Part shown: piece after piece, positions 49,488-57,336 of the stretch
Layout: the number at the start of each line of letters is the position of its first letter
Numbering within the stretch: the first letter of the stretch is position 1
Assembly: GCF_013044505.1 (NCBI RefSeq)
Contig: NZ_JABERD010000044.1
Location: 1-57,336 of the forward strand
Direction of reading: 5' to 3'
Source of the DNA: Streptomyces sp. S3(2020)
GTDB taxonomy: Bacteria > Actinomycetota > Actinomycetes > Streptomycetales > Streptomycetaceae
DNA length: 57,336 nucleotides
Position numbers and translations under genes: made by a program
The notes under the pieces: model-generated
What the model saw: only the letters and a program-made list of their open reading frames with translations
What the model was told of the DNA's origin: nothing
The model's database searches: none

Positions 49488-51275
49488 GTGCGGCAGCAAG
49501 CGGCCACGCTCCTGTGGCGGGCCGGGATCGCCGCCGCCCTCGTGTGCGCCGTCGGCCTGCTGCCCTGGCTCACCCGCACGGACCCGGCGCTGACCGTGCT
49601 CAAGGCCCGCTCGGCCGAACGCGACCCCGACCCGCGGGTACTCGCCGACATCCGGGCCCAACTGGGCCTGGACGACGGCCCGTTCCACCTGCTGGGCCGG
49701 TGGGTGAGCGGGCTGTGGCGCGGCGACGCGGGACAGTCGTGGATCTCCGGCGGCGATGTCACCCCCGCCGTGCTCCAAGCGCTGGGCGCGTCCCTGCTGT
49801 TGATGGCGGTGGCCCTGCTGGTCGCCGCCGTCACGGCCGCGCTGGTCTGCGCCCGCACCCTGTGGCTCGGCGCACACCACAGGCTCGGCGGCCGTGGCGC
49901 CGGCGGCAGCGGGTCCGCGGTCCTCGCCGCGCTGCCCGAGTTCCTCACCGCGTCCGTGCTCGCCACCGTCGTCGGCGTCCAGCTCGGCTGGCTGCCCGCC
50001 CTCGGCTGGTACGGGCCGCAGTGGACGATCCTTCCCGCCCTCGCCCTCGGCCTGCCCGCCGGGGCCGTGCTCGGCCGCCTCCTCGACGACCTGCTCCCCG
50101 GCGCCTTCGCCGAACCCTGGGCGCTGGCCGCCGCCGCGCGCGGACTGCCCGGCCGCGTCATCGCCCGCCAGGCCCTGCGCCGCTGCCTGCCCGGACTCCT
50201 GCCGAACACCGGCCTGTTCGCGGTCGGCCTCACCGGCGGCGCCGTCGCGGTGGAGCAGATCTTCGACATACCCGGCCTCGGCCGCACCACCCTCCAGGCG
50301 GCGATCGCCCAGGACCTCCCCGTCCTCCAGGCCGGCACCCTCGCCCTCGTCCTCCTCGCCGCCGCCTTCGCGGGCCTCGCCGCCCTCGCCACCCGCCTGC
50401 TCATCGGCACGGCCCTGCGCGACGGCGCGCTGCCGTCGCTGCACGGCCCCAGGTCGACGGTCCGCGGTGTACAGCCTTTTGTCTACGGTGGTCTGCTGGC
50501 GGTCGTCATCGCGCTCGGCCTGCCCCGCGACCCGCTCGCCCTCGACACGCAGCAACGCCTCCGCGCCCCGTCCCCGGCACACCCCTTCGGCACCGACGCG
50601 CTCGGCCGCGACGTCCTCGCCCGCGTCGGCCACGGAGCCCTGGAAACCCTGCTGCTCGCCCTCGCGATCGGCACCGCCGCACTGACCGTCGGCGTCCTGC
50701 TCGGACTGCTGCCCCGGCTGTCCGGCCCGCTCGTCGACACGGTCACCGCACTGCCGCCGGTCCTCGTCGCCCTCCTCGTCACCGCCGTCGCCGGCAGCGG
50801 CCCCGCCACCCCCGCGCTCGCCGTCGGCGCCGTCGCCTGGGCACCGCTGGCCGCCCACACCTCCGCACTGCTCCGCCAGGAACGCGCCGCCCTCCACATC
50901 ACCGCCACCCTCGGCCTGGGCGCCGGCCGCTGGCACCTGCTGCGCCATGAACTCCTGCCCGCCGTCCTGCCGCCCGTCACCCGCCACGCCCTGCTGCGGC
51001 TCCCGGGCATCGCCCTCGCCCTGGCCTCGCTCGCCTTCCTCGGCCTGGGCGCCCAGCCGCCGTCCCCGGAGTGGGGCCTGCTGCTCGCCGAGAACCAGCC
51101 CTACGCCGAGCGCGCCCCCTGGGCCGTCCTCGCCCCGGCCGCCGCACTCGTCCTGCTCGGCGCACTGGCGGTGACCGCGGCGGGAGGGGTGCGTCGGCCG
51201 CGCGGGAAACAGCGCCCGCCCGTCGCCGAACCCGAACAGCGGCCTCGTACAAGGGAATCGGTGGGAAGCCGATGA
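49488..51275 (+). CDS. Fused DppB-DppC-type ABC permease
   Basis: 595 aa from a GTG. Two permease units are joined in one chain. Residues about 1-310 are DppB/NikB-like ('LGLDDGPFHLLGRWVSGLWRGD', EAA-like 'GLPGRVIARQALRRCLPGLLP', 'EQIFDIPGLGRTTLQAAI'). Residues about 330-580 are DppC/NikC-like ('AHPFGTDALGRDVLARVGHG', 'AGRWHLLRHELLPAVLPP', 'LAFLGLGAQPPSPEWGLLL'). Such subunits are usually separate genes. No ATPase gene follows; the next gene is an MFS transporter. Confidence 0.92.
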   Translation: MRQQAATLLWRAGIAAALVCAVGLLPWLTRTDPALTVLKARSAERDPDPRVLADIRAQLGLDDGPFHLLGRWVSGLWRGDAGQSWISGGDVTPAVLQALGASLLLMAVALLVAAVTAALVCARTLWLGAHHRLGGRGAGGSGSAVLAALPEFLTASVLATVVGVQLGWLPALGWYGPQWTILPALALGLPAGAVLGRLLDDLLPGAFAEPWALAAAARGLPGRVIARQALRRCLPGLLPNTGLFAVGLTGGAVAVEQIFDIPGLGRTTLQAAIAQDLPVLQAGTLALVLLAAAFAGLAALATRLLIGTALRDGALPSLHGPRSTVRGVQPFVYGGLLAVVIALGLPRDPLALDTQQRLRAPSPAHPFGTDALGRDVLARVGHGALETLLLALAIGTAALTVGVLLGLLPRLSGPLVDTVTALPPVLVALLVTAVAGSGPATPALAVGAVAWAPLAAHTSALLRQERAALHITATLGLGAGRWHLLRHELLPAVLPPVTRHALLRLPGIALALASLAFLGLGAQPPSPEWGLLLAENQPYAERAPWAVLAPAAALVLLGALAVTAAGGVRRPRGKQRPPVAEPEQRPRTRESVGSR

Positions 51276-52498
51276 GCGCGATCGCGACCGCGCTGCGCAA
51301 GGACCCGGACCGCCCTCGCCTCCCGCCGCTCCTCCACCTGCTGATCCTCACCCAACTCGCCTTCAACATCGGCTTCTTCGCCGTGCTGCCGTTCCTCTCC
51401 GAGCACCTCGGCACGGCGGTGGGCATGGCGGGCTGGACGGTCGGCTTCGTGCTGGGGCTGCGGACCTTCAGCCAGCAGGGGCTGTTCGTGGTGGGCGGGG
51501 CGCTCGCCGACCGGTACGGGATCCGGCCGATCGTGCTCGCCGGATGCGCGCTGCGGATCGCCGGGTTCGTCTGGCTCGGGTACGCCGAGGCGACCGGGGC
51601 GGTCATCGGGGCCGTGCTGCTGATCGGGTTCGCCGCCGCGCTGTTCTCCCCCGCGGTCGAGTCCGAGGTGGCCCGGCAGGCCGTCGTCCACGAGGAGGAG
51701 GACGGTGGATCGCGCACCCGGGTGCTCGCCCTGTTCACCGTGGCCGGACAGGCGGGCGCGTTCGTCGGGCCGCTGCTGGGCGCGCTGTTGCTGTCGGTGG
51801 ACTTCCGGAGCGTGTGTCTCGCCGGAGCCGGGATCTTCGTCCTCGTCCTCGCCGGGCACGCGTGGCTGCTGCCGCAGCACATCCCGGGCCGGGAGCGGGT
51901 GCGGTTCAAGGGCGGGACACGGGTGCTGCTGCGCAACCGGCGCTTCCTCGCGCTGTGCTGCGCGTACGGCGCCTATCTGCTCGCCTACAACCAGCTCTAT
52001 CTCGCCCTGCCCGCCGAGGTGGAGCGCGCCACCGGCTCCCAGTCGGCGCTGGCCTGGCTGTTCGCCCTGTCCTCGCTGCTGGTGGTGACCGCCCAGCTGC
52101 CCGTCACCCGCTGGGCGGGGGACCGGCTCGCACCACGCCGCTCGATGGAGGCCGGACTGCTGCTCATCGCCGCCGGGTTCGCCGTCGTGGCGCTCGCCCG
52201 CCCGGCCGGCTGGACCGGGACGGCGGGGCTGCTCCCCGCGGCCGGGTTCGTCGTGCTGCTCACCCTCGGGCAGATGCTCGTCGCCCCCGTCGCCCGCGCC
52301 TGGGTTCCCGACCTGGCCGAGGCGGGGCGGCTCGGCCTCTACACCGGCGCGCTGTCCTCGGTCTCCGGCCTGATCGTGCTGGCCGGCAGCTCGCTGACCG
52401 GCACACTCCTCGACAGCGGGCTGCCGACGGCCGTGCCGTGGCTGGTGCTGGCCGCCGTACCGGCCACGGCGATCGCACTGCTGCCGCGCCGGCCCTGA
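51272..52498 (+). CDS. MFS transporter
   Basis: 408 aa; ATGA overlap with the permease. Twelve predicted membrane segments, with the MFS loop motif 'GGALADRYGIRP' after helix 2 and 'AGDRLAPRRSMEAGL' in the second half. DHA1-like drug/metabolite efflux type. Placed after an SBP and permease, it may export the metallophore or peptide that the ABC system re-imports. Confidence 0.92.
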   Translation: MSAIATALRKDPDRPRLPPLLHLLILTQLAFNIGFFAVLPFLSEHLGTAVGMAGWTVGFVLGLRTFSQQGLFVVGGALADRYGIRPIVLAGCALRIAGFVWLGYAEATGAVIGAVLLIGFAAALFSPAVESEVARQAVVHEEEDGGSRTRVLALFTVAGQAGAFVGPLLGALLLSVDFRSVCLAGAGIFVLVLAGHAWLLPQHIPGRERVRFKGGTRVLLRNRRFLALCCAYGAYLLAYNQLYLALPAEVERATGSQSALAWLFALSSLLVVTAQLPVTRWAGDRLAPRRSMEAGLLLIAAGFAVVALARPAGWTGTAGLLPAAGFVVLLTLGQMLVAPVARAWVPDLAEAGRLGLYTGALSSVSGLIVLAGSSLTGTLLDSGLPTAVPWLVLAAVPATAIALLPRRP

Positions 52499-52557
52499 AG
52501 CCTGCTCCAGAAGTCGGTGGGCGGGCATCTACCGTGTATGGCTGGGGTGTTGAGGGG

Positions 52558-53316
52558 TCAGCCGGCGACGAGCTCGCGCACGTCCTCCAGCAGGACCGCC
52601 TCGATCCGGGAGGTACGCATCAGCCACAGGATGTCCCGGCCGAACGACCACACCAGCGCGCCCAGCGCCGTCGCGACGACCCCGAACTCCAGGGCGTACG
52701 GCAGGAAGCCGGAGGCGGCCAGGAGGAGGAACACGCCCTGGAGGGCGGCCACCGTCTTGCGGGCCGTGCTCGGCGGGAGGGGGGCGTTCAGCCACGGCCA
52801 GACGCGGGCGGCGGCCACGAAGGCGTAGCGCATGCCGCCGATCAGCAGGACCCACGGGCCGTGCGTCATCGACACGTAGACGCTCAGCACCAGGATCAGG
52901 AACGCGTCGACCTCCATGTCGAAGCGCGCGCCCAGCGGCGTGGAGGTGCCGGTGCGGCGGGCGACCTTGCCGTCGACACCGTCGAGGATCAGGGCCACGG
53001 CCGTCAGACCGACGAAGAGGGTGACCGGCGGCGAACTCTGGAAGGAGTCGGCGACCAGGGCCGTGACCCCGCCGACCAGGGTGGCCCGGCCGAGCGTCAC
53101 CCGGTTGGCGGGGCCGAAGGAGCGCGGACGGTGGCGGTGCAGGGCCCGGGAGAGCACCGCCCAGGTGGCGACGGCGAAGACGAGACCGGTCAGCCAGCCC
53201 GCCGGTCCCATGCCGATCGCCGTCCCGAGCAGAGCCAGCAACAGGATCTGTACACCCGCTCCCACAGCGGTCTCCTGCTGGACCAGCCTTGCGTCGTAAG
53301 TGTTGTTCAGGGCCAC
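52558..53316 (-). CDS. CDP-alcohol phosphatidyltransferase
   Basis: 252 aa from the GTG at 53316 (GGAGGA seven bases upstream). The catalytic motif D-G-x2-D-G-x2-A-R-x8-G-x3-D-x3-D is complete in 'LDGVDGKVARRTGTSTPLGARFDMEVDA'. Several membrane helices on both sides. These enzymes make phospholipid head groups such as phosphatidylglycerol phosphate or phosphatidylinositol phosphate. Divergent from the dehydrogenase-PTPS-glycosyltransferase operon (107-bp gap), which may use the same lipid or polyol. Confidence 0.9.
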   Translation of the reverse strand: MALNNTYDARLVQQETAVGAGVQILLLALLGTAIGMGPAGWLTGLVFAVATWAVLSRALHRHRPRSFGPANRVTLGRATLVGGVTALVADSFQSSPPVTLFVGLTAVALILDGVDGKVARRTGTSTPLGARFDMEVDAFLILVLSVYVSMTHGPWVLLIGGMRYAFVAAARVWPWLNAPLPPSTARKTVAALQGVFLLLAASGFLPYALEFGVVATALGALVWSFGRDILWLMRTSRIEAVLLEDVRELVAG

Positions 53317-53423
53317 CGAACATCCTCCGGCCGTGTGACAGAGTCGATCAACGCCGCGTACTGTGCGCGACCTGTGCACACCTCGGTACGTGAACCACTT
53401 CCCAAGCGTTCAGGAGGATGCCG

Positions 53424-54407
53424 ATGAAGCGCACCGCGCGTGCTTTCTGGCTCAACAGCCCCGGTGAAGGTGAGATACGTGAGGTCACCCTCCCGGCTCC
53501 CTCCGAGGGGGAAGTACTGGTCCGCGCCCTGTACTCCGGGGTCAGCCGCGGCACCGAGACGCTCGTCTTCCGCGGCCAGGTCCCCGAGAGCCAACACGCG
53601 GCCATGCGGGCGCCCTTCCAGGAAGGCGACTTCCCGGCCCCCGTCAAGTACGGCTACCTCAGCGTCGGAGAGGTCGAGGAGGGCCCGGCGGACCTCGTCG
53701 GCCGTACGGTCTTCTGCCTCTACCCGCACCAGACGCGCTACGTCGTCCCGGTGACCGCCGTGACCCCGGTGCCCGGGAACGTGCCCGCCGAACGGGCGAT
53801 CCTCGCCGGCACCCTGGAGACCGCCGTCAACGCCCTCTGGGACGCGGCGCCGCTGGTCGGCGACCGGATCGCCGTGGTCGGCGGCGGCATGATCGGCTGC
53901 TCGGTCGCCGCACTGCTGGCCCGCTTCCCCGGCGTACGGGTCCAGCTGGTCGACGCCGACCCGGCGCGGGCGCGGGTCGCCAAGGCCCTGGGCGTCGACT
54001 TCGCGCTGCCGCAGGAGGCCCTCGGGGAGTGCGACCTCGTCGTCCACGCCAGCGCCACCGAACAGGGACTGGCCCGCTCCCTGGAACTGCTGACGCCCGA
54101 GGGCACGGTCCTCGAACTCAGCTGGTACGGCGACCGGCAGGTCAGCCTTCCGCTCGGCGAGGCCTTCCACTCCCGGCGGCTCGTCATCCGCAGCAGCCAG
54201 GTCGGCACCGTCTCCCCGGCCCGCCGCTCCAGCCGCACCTACGCCGACCGGCTCGCCCTCGCCCTCGAACTCCTCGCCGACCCGGCGCTCGACGCACTCG
54301 TCACGGGGGAAAGCGCGTTCGAGGAGCTGCCGCGGGTGATGCCCAGGCTCACTTCCGGGGAAATTCCAGCTCTTTGTCACCGCGTGAGGTACGGCAAGAG
54401 CGCCTGA
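53424..54407 (+). CDS. MDR-family dehydrogenase, BchC-like, without zinc ligands
   Basis: 327 aa from the ATG at 53424, six bases after AGGAGG; an ATG at 53418 directly abuts it. N-terminal 'LYSGVSRGTETLVFRGQVP', then NAD(P)-binding 'RIAVVGGGMIGCSVAALLARF', then 'LELSWYGDRQVSLPLGEAFH'. The sequence follows the BchC-like branch of the medium-chain dehydrogenases and lacks the usual catalytic Cys and structural four-Cys zinc lobe. First gene of the pterin-type operon; the next gene begins 116 bp later. Confidence 0.85.
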   Translation: MKRTARAFWLNSPGEGEIREVTLPAPSEGEVLVRALYSGVSRGTETLVFRGQVPESQHAAMRAPFQEGDFPAPVKYGYLSVGEVEEGPADLVGRTVFCLYPHQTRYVVPVTAVTPVPGNVPAERAILAGTLETAVNALWDAAPLVGDRIAVVGGGMIGCSVAALLARFPGVRVQLVDADPARARVAKALGVDFALPQEALGECDLVVHASATEQGLARSLELLTPEGTVLELSWYGDRQVSLPLGEAFHSRRLVIRSSQVGTVSPARRSSRTYADRLALALELLADPALDALVTGESAFEELPRVMPRLTSGEIPALCHRVRYGKSA

Positions 54408-54523
54408 CCTGAGAAAAGAGTGAGAGACGGCTGAACGCGGGGACGCGAAGAGCCGTACTACCCGGCATCCCCGCCGGCGATCAGCCGGGGGGATCAGACG
54501 TGCCGCACCTGGAGGGTCGTCCG

Positions 54524-54922
54524 TTGTTCAGTGTCACCGTCCGCGATCACATCATGATCGCCCACAGCTTCCGCGGCGAGGTCTTCGGACCCGCGCAGCG
54601 CCTGCACGGAGCGACGTTCCTCGTGGACGCCACCTTCCGGCGGGAGCAGTTGGACGACGACAACATCGTCGTCGACATCGGACTGGCCACGCAGGAACTC
54701 GGAGCCGTCGTCAGCGAGCTGAACTACAGAAACCTCGACAACGAACCCGACTTCGCCGGGATCAACACGTCGACGGAGTTCCTGGCCAAGGTCATCGCCG
54801 ACCGGCTCGCCGAGCGGATCGAGAAGGGCGCGCTCGGCGAGGGCGCCCGGGGCATCGCGGCGATCGCCGTCACCCTGCACGAATCGCATGTCGCGTGGGC
54901 GAGTTACGAGCGTGCGCTGTGA
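54524..54922 (+). CDS. PTPS/QueD-family protein with an altered active site
   Basis: 132 aa from a TTG seven bases after GGAGGG; it gives the family-like start 'LFSVTVRDHIMIAHSF', while a GTG at 54500 would add 8 residues. The 6-pyruvoyltetrahydropterin synthase fold is recognisable ('MIAHSFRGEVFGPAQRLHGATF', 'NYRNLDNEPDFAGINTSTEFLAKVIADRL', 'VTLHESHVAWASYE'). The catalytic Cys before the zinc motif is absent and the usual HGH is HGA, so one zinc ligand is lost. It may bind or convert a pterin-like or other substrate in a new way. Its TGA overlaps the glycosyltransferase GTG. Confidence 0.85.
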   Translation: MFSVTVRDHIMIAHSFRGEVFGPAQRLHGATFLVDATFRREQLDDDNIVVDIGLATQELGAVVSELNYRNLDNEPDFAGINTSTEFLAKVIADRLAERIEKGALGEGARGIAAIAVTLHESHVAWASYERAL

Positions 54923-56109
54923 CCGACGTGACCCTGGAGAAGGCCCCGCAGCCGGCCCTGGGCTATGTGCCCGTGCAGCATTCCGCTCTCAAGAACGCGG
55001 ACATCGTCCCCATGTCCTTGCGCTCCGTGCACTTCGTCCTGCCTGGCGGTGTCGACGACCCGGCCGCGCCGAGCGGCGGCAACGCCTATGACCGGCGCGT
55101 GAGCCTGGACCTGCCGGGCTTCGGCTGGCAGGTCCACAAGCACGCGGTGGCGGGCGAGTGGCCCCGGCCCGGTGCCTCGGCCCGTGCGGAACTGGCGAGT
55201 GTGCTGCGGGGGCTGCCGGACGACACGGTGGTCCTGATGGACGGCCTGGTCGCCTGCGGTGTACCGGAGATCGTCGTACCGGAGGCGGAACGCCTGCGGC
55301 TCGTGGTCCTCGTCCACCTTCCGCTCGGTGACGAGACCGGCCTGGAGCCGGCCCTGGCCGCCGAACTGGACGCCAAGGAGCGCGCGGTGCTCCGCGCGGT
55401 CCCCGCGGTCGTCGCCACCAGCGACTGGGCGGTCCGCCGTCTCGTCTCCCATCACGGCCTCGCCCCCGACCGGGTCCATGTCGCCGCCCCCGGCGCCGAC
55501 ATCGCCCCCCTCGCCTCCGGCACCGACGGCCTCTCACGGCTGCTGTGCGTCGCCGCGGTGACACCCCGCAAGGGACAGCACCGGCTGGTGGAGGCACTGG
55601 CGGCGGTCCGGGACCTGCCGTGGAGCTGCGTGTGCGTGGGCGGCCTCGGCCAGGACCCCGAGTACGTGGCCGACCTGCGGTCCCTGATCGCGAAGTACGG
55701 CCTGGAGCACCGGCTGACGCTGGCCGGACCGCAGGCCGGCGCCGAACTCGACGCCAGCTACGCGGCCGCCGACCTGATGGTCCTCACCTCCTACGCCGAG
55801 ACCTACGGCATGGCGGTCACCGAGGCCCTCGCCCGCGGCATCCCGGTGCTGGCCACCGACGTCGGCGGGCTCCCCGAGGCGGTCGGCCGCGCCCCCGACG
55901 GCGGTGTGCCCGGCATCCTCGTCCCGCCGGAGGACCCCGCCGCCCTCGCCGCGGAGCTGCGCGGCTGGTTCGGCGAGGCGGACGTACGACGCCGTCTCAA
56001 GGCGGCTGCCCGGGGCCGGCGGGCCGCCCTGGACGGCTGGGCGACCACGGCCCGCAGCCTGGCCGGAGTACTGGGCCGACTGCCGAACGAACCCAGGAGG
56101 GCGGCATGA
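54919..56109 (+). CDS. GT4-type glycosyltransferase
   Basis: 396 aa from a GTG overlapping the previous stop. GT-B fold: an acceptor-binding N-terminal half, then 'LLCVAAVTPRKGQHRLVEAL' and the donor-site E-x7-E segment 'SYAETYGMAVTEALARGIPVLATDVGGLPEAV', typical of family GT4. Translationally coupled to the PTPS-like gene and the methyltransferase gene, suggesting glycosylation of a pterin-related or lipid-linked product. Confidence 0.93.
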   Translation: MTDVTLEKAPQPALGYVPVQHSALKNADIVPMSLRSVHFVLPGGVDDPAAPSGGNAYDRRVSLDLPGFGWQVHKHAVAGEWPRPGASARAELASVLRGLPDDTVVLMDGLVACGVPEIVVPEAERLRLVVLVHLPLGDETGLEPALAAELDAKERAVLRAVPAVVATSDWAVRRLVSHHGLAPDRVHVAAPGADIAPLASGTDGLSRLLCVAAVTPRKGQHRLVEALAAVRDLPWSCVCVGGLGQDPEYVADLRSLIAKYGLEHRLTLAGPQAGAELDASYAAADLMVLTSYAETYGMAVTEALARGIPVLATDVGGLPEAVGRAPDGGVPGILVPPEDPAALAAELRGWFGEADVRRRLKAAARGRRAALDGWATTARSLAGVLGRLPNEPRRAA

Positions 56110-57152
56110 GGAAGACGGCTACGACAGCGCAGCGCGGGGGACGGATCCCGGCGCAGGCGGGACCGCGGGCCGCGGCGGGGGCGGAGTCCCTGACGCCCGG
56201 GGACACCCCGGCGGCCTCGAAGTCCGCCGACGCCGGCACGGAGTCCGTGATCCCCGGCGCCGGCCCCGCGGCCCGCCCCGGCGAGCGGCCCACCGTACGG
56301 CTGCGCGAGGACGGGCCCGAGGAACAGCCCCGGTACGCGCCCGAGTGGCTGGAGCTGCGGGAACCCGCTGACGCCGGCGCACGGGCGCTCGATCTGCTCG
56401 ACCCGTTGCGGATCCGGCTCGCCAACCTGCCCGGCAAGGCCGGGGTGGTCGTGCACGACCTCGGGTGCGGCACCGGGTCGATGGGCCGCTGGCTCGCGCC
56501 CCGGCTCGACGGCCCCCAGCACTGGGTGCTGCACGACCGCGACCCCTACCTCCTGCACTTCGCGGCCGTCGCCTCCCCGCGGGTCGCCGCGGACGGCAGC
56601 CGGGTCACCGTCGAGACCCGCCGCGGTGACGTCGGCCGGCTGACCCCGGACGCCCTCGCGGGCGCGTCCCTGGTGACGGCCTCCGCACTCCTGGACGTCC
56701 TCACCCGCGAGGAGATCGAGACCCTCGCCGCTGCCTGCACCGGCGCCGGCTGCCCGGCCCTGCTCACGCTCTCCGTGGCCGGCCGCGTCGACTTCACCCC
56801 GTCCGACCCGATGGACACCGAGATCGCCGAGGCGTTCAACGCCCACCAGCGCCGCTCGGGCCTGCTCGGCCCGGACGCGATCACGGTGGCCTGCGAGGCC
56901 TTCTCCGAACTCGGCGCGACCGTACGGCTGAACCCGAGCCCCTGGCAGCTGGGCCCCGCCGAGTCCGCGCTGACCGCCCAGTGGCTGCGCGGCTGGGTCG
57001 GCGCCGCGGTGGAACAGCGCCCGGAGCTGCGCGAGCGCGCCGACCGCTACCTCCGCGCCCGCCTGGAGGCCTGCGAGGCGGGCGAGCTGAACGTGGTCGT
57101 CCACCACACCGACCTGCTGGCACTGTCCCGGCCGACGGGCGGGGCGGCATGA
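56106..57152 (+). CDS. Class I SAM-dependent methyltransferase
   Basis: 348 aa; ATGA overlap with the glycosyltransferase. A disordered Ala/Pro/Gly-rich lead of about 85 residues precedes the Rossmann domain with motif I 'VVHDLGCGTGSMGRWLA', acidic 'VLHDRDPYLLHFAA', and 'LVTASALLDVLTREEIETLAAAC'. Specific substrate unknown; it probably acts on the same compound as its coupled neighbours. Confidence 0.88.
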   Translation: MRKTATTAQRGGRIPAQAGPRAAAGAESLTPGDTPAASKSADAGTESVIPGAGPAARPGERPTVRLREDGPEEQPRYAPEWLELREPADAGARALDLLDPLRIRLANLPGKAGVVVHDLGCGTGSMGRWLAPRLDGPQHWVLHDRDPYLLHFAAVASPRVAADGSRVTVETRRGDVGRLTPDALAGASLVTASALLDVLTREEIETLAAACTGAGCPALLTLSVAGRVDFTPSDPMDTEIAEAFNAHQRRSGLLGPDAITVACEAFSELGATVRLNPSPWQLGPAESALTAQWLRGWVGAAVEQRPELRERADRYLRARLEACEAGELNVVVHHTDLLALSRPTGGAA

Positions 57153-57336
57153 GCGTGGAGACGGTACGGGCGGCCCACGCGGGCCTGCGGGGGCCGGGCC
57201 GACGCAGGCGGTGGGCCGGGCGGGCCGCGGTGACACGGGGGCGCGGCCGCCTCGCGGTGACACCGCTGGACGCGGTCGCGTCCATGACGGGCGTGGCCGA
57301 CCTCCCGGCCCGTACGGCGGCGGAGGAACGGTACAC
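57149..57336 (+). CDS. Start of an unidentified gene, truncated by the window end
   Basis: The ATG overlaps the methyltransferase stop (ATGA), and 62 codons remain open to the edge. The N-terminus MSVETVRAAHAGLRGPG is followed by an Arg/Gly-rich stretch and 'RLAVTPLDAVASMTGVADLP'. No family can be named from this part. It is the fifth coupled or same-direction gene of the operon. Confidence 0.6.
   Translation, partial: MSVETVRAAHAGLRGPGRRRRWAGRAAVTRGRGRLAVTPLDAVASMTGVADLPARTAAEERY

Overview
The window looks like a Streptomyces chromosome or a close relative. It has very high G+C, strong G/C bias at third codon positions, frequent GTG starts, many ATGA/GTGA start-stop overlaps, and actinobacterial gene families throughout.

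Region 1 (1-19051) is an oxalate/formate catabolic island. It holds the end of a CaiB/BaiF CoA-transferase, a beta-carbonic anhydrase, a truncated acyl-CoA-dehydrogenase-like gene, a complete four-subunit NAD-linked molybdenum formate dehydrogenase (fdsG-fdsB-fdsA-fdsD), moaA for its cofactor, an oxalyl-CoA-synthetase-like ligase, oxalyl-CoA decarboxylase (oxc), formyl-CoA transferase (frc), a free PAS-domain protein and a PanE-like reductase. The inferred route is oxalate to oxalyl-CoA (ligase or Frc), then formyl-CoA plus CO2 (Oxc), then formate (Frc), then CO2 plus NADH (Fds), with carbonic anhydrase handling the CO2. Three similar GntR/FCD repressor genes, one LysR gene and one MarR gene lie inside or beside it. 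A short palindromic motif of the type GTATACAG / GCATAC recurs in most intergenic regions of the island. The ligase/oxc promoter instead carries two 19-bp ATA-N9-TAT dyads typical of LysR targets. No oxalate or formate transporter was seen.

Region 2 (19720-28531) has tRNA-Leu(GAG), then a minus-strand operon of zinc alcohol dehydrogenase, radical SAM protein, an unrecognised helical protein and an EamA exporter, divergent from a GMC oxidoreductase. This is a candidate unknown biosynthetic unit. A second EF-G-like GTPase follows.

Region 3 (28646-35731) is a sugar ABC uptake operon with a GH1 beta-glucosidase, then a NarK-type transporter and an alpha/beta hydrolase.

Region 4 (35764-44127) is a decayed defence or accessory patch: a Phd/VapC toxin-antitoxin pair with a palindromic operator, wrecked UvrD-like helicase remnants with a 26-bp perfect inverted repeat, a fused nuclease-methyltransferase restriction gene interrupted by an in-frame amber codon, and a DUF4132-type protein.

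Region 5 (44148-57336) has an AraC regulator and small conserved genes. A CooC/ParA-like ATPase is divergent, across 65 bp holding a Zur-like box, from an acetyltransferase - solute-binding lipoprotein - fused permease - MFS operon. The last part is a CDP-alcohol phosphotransferase divergent from a dehydrogenase - PTPS-like - glycosyltransferase - methyltransferase operon that runs off the end.
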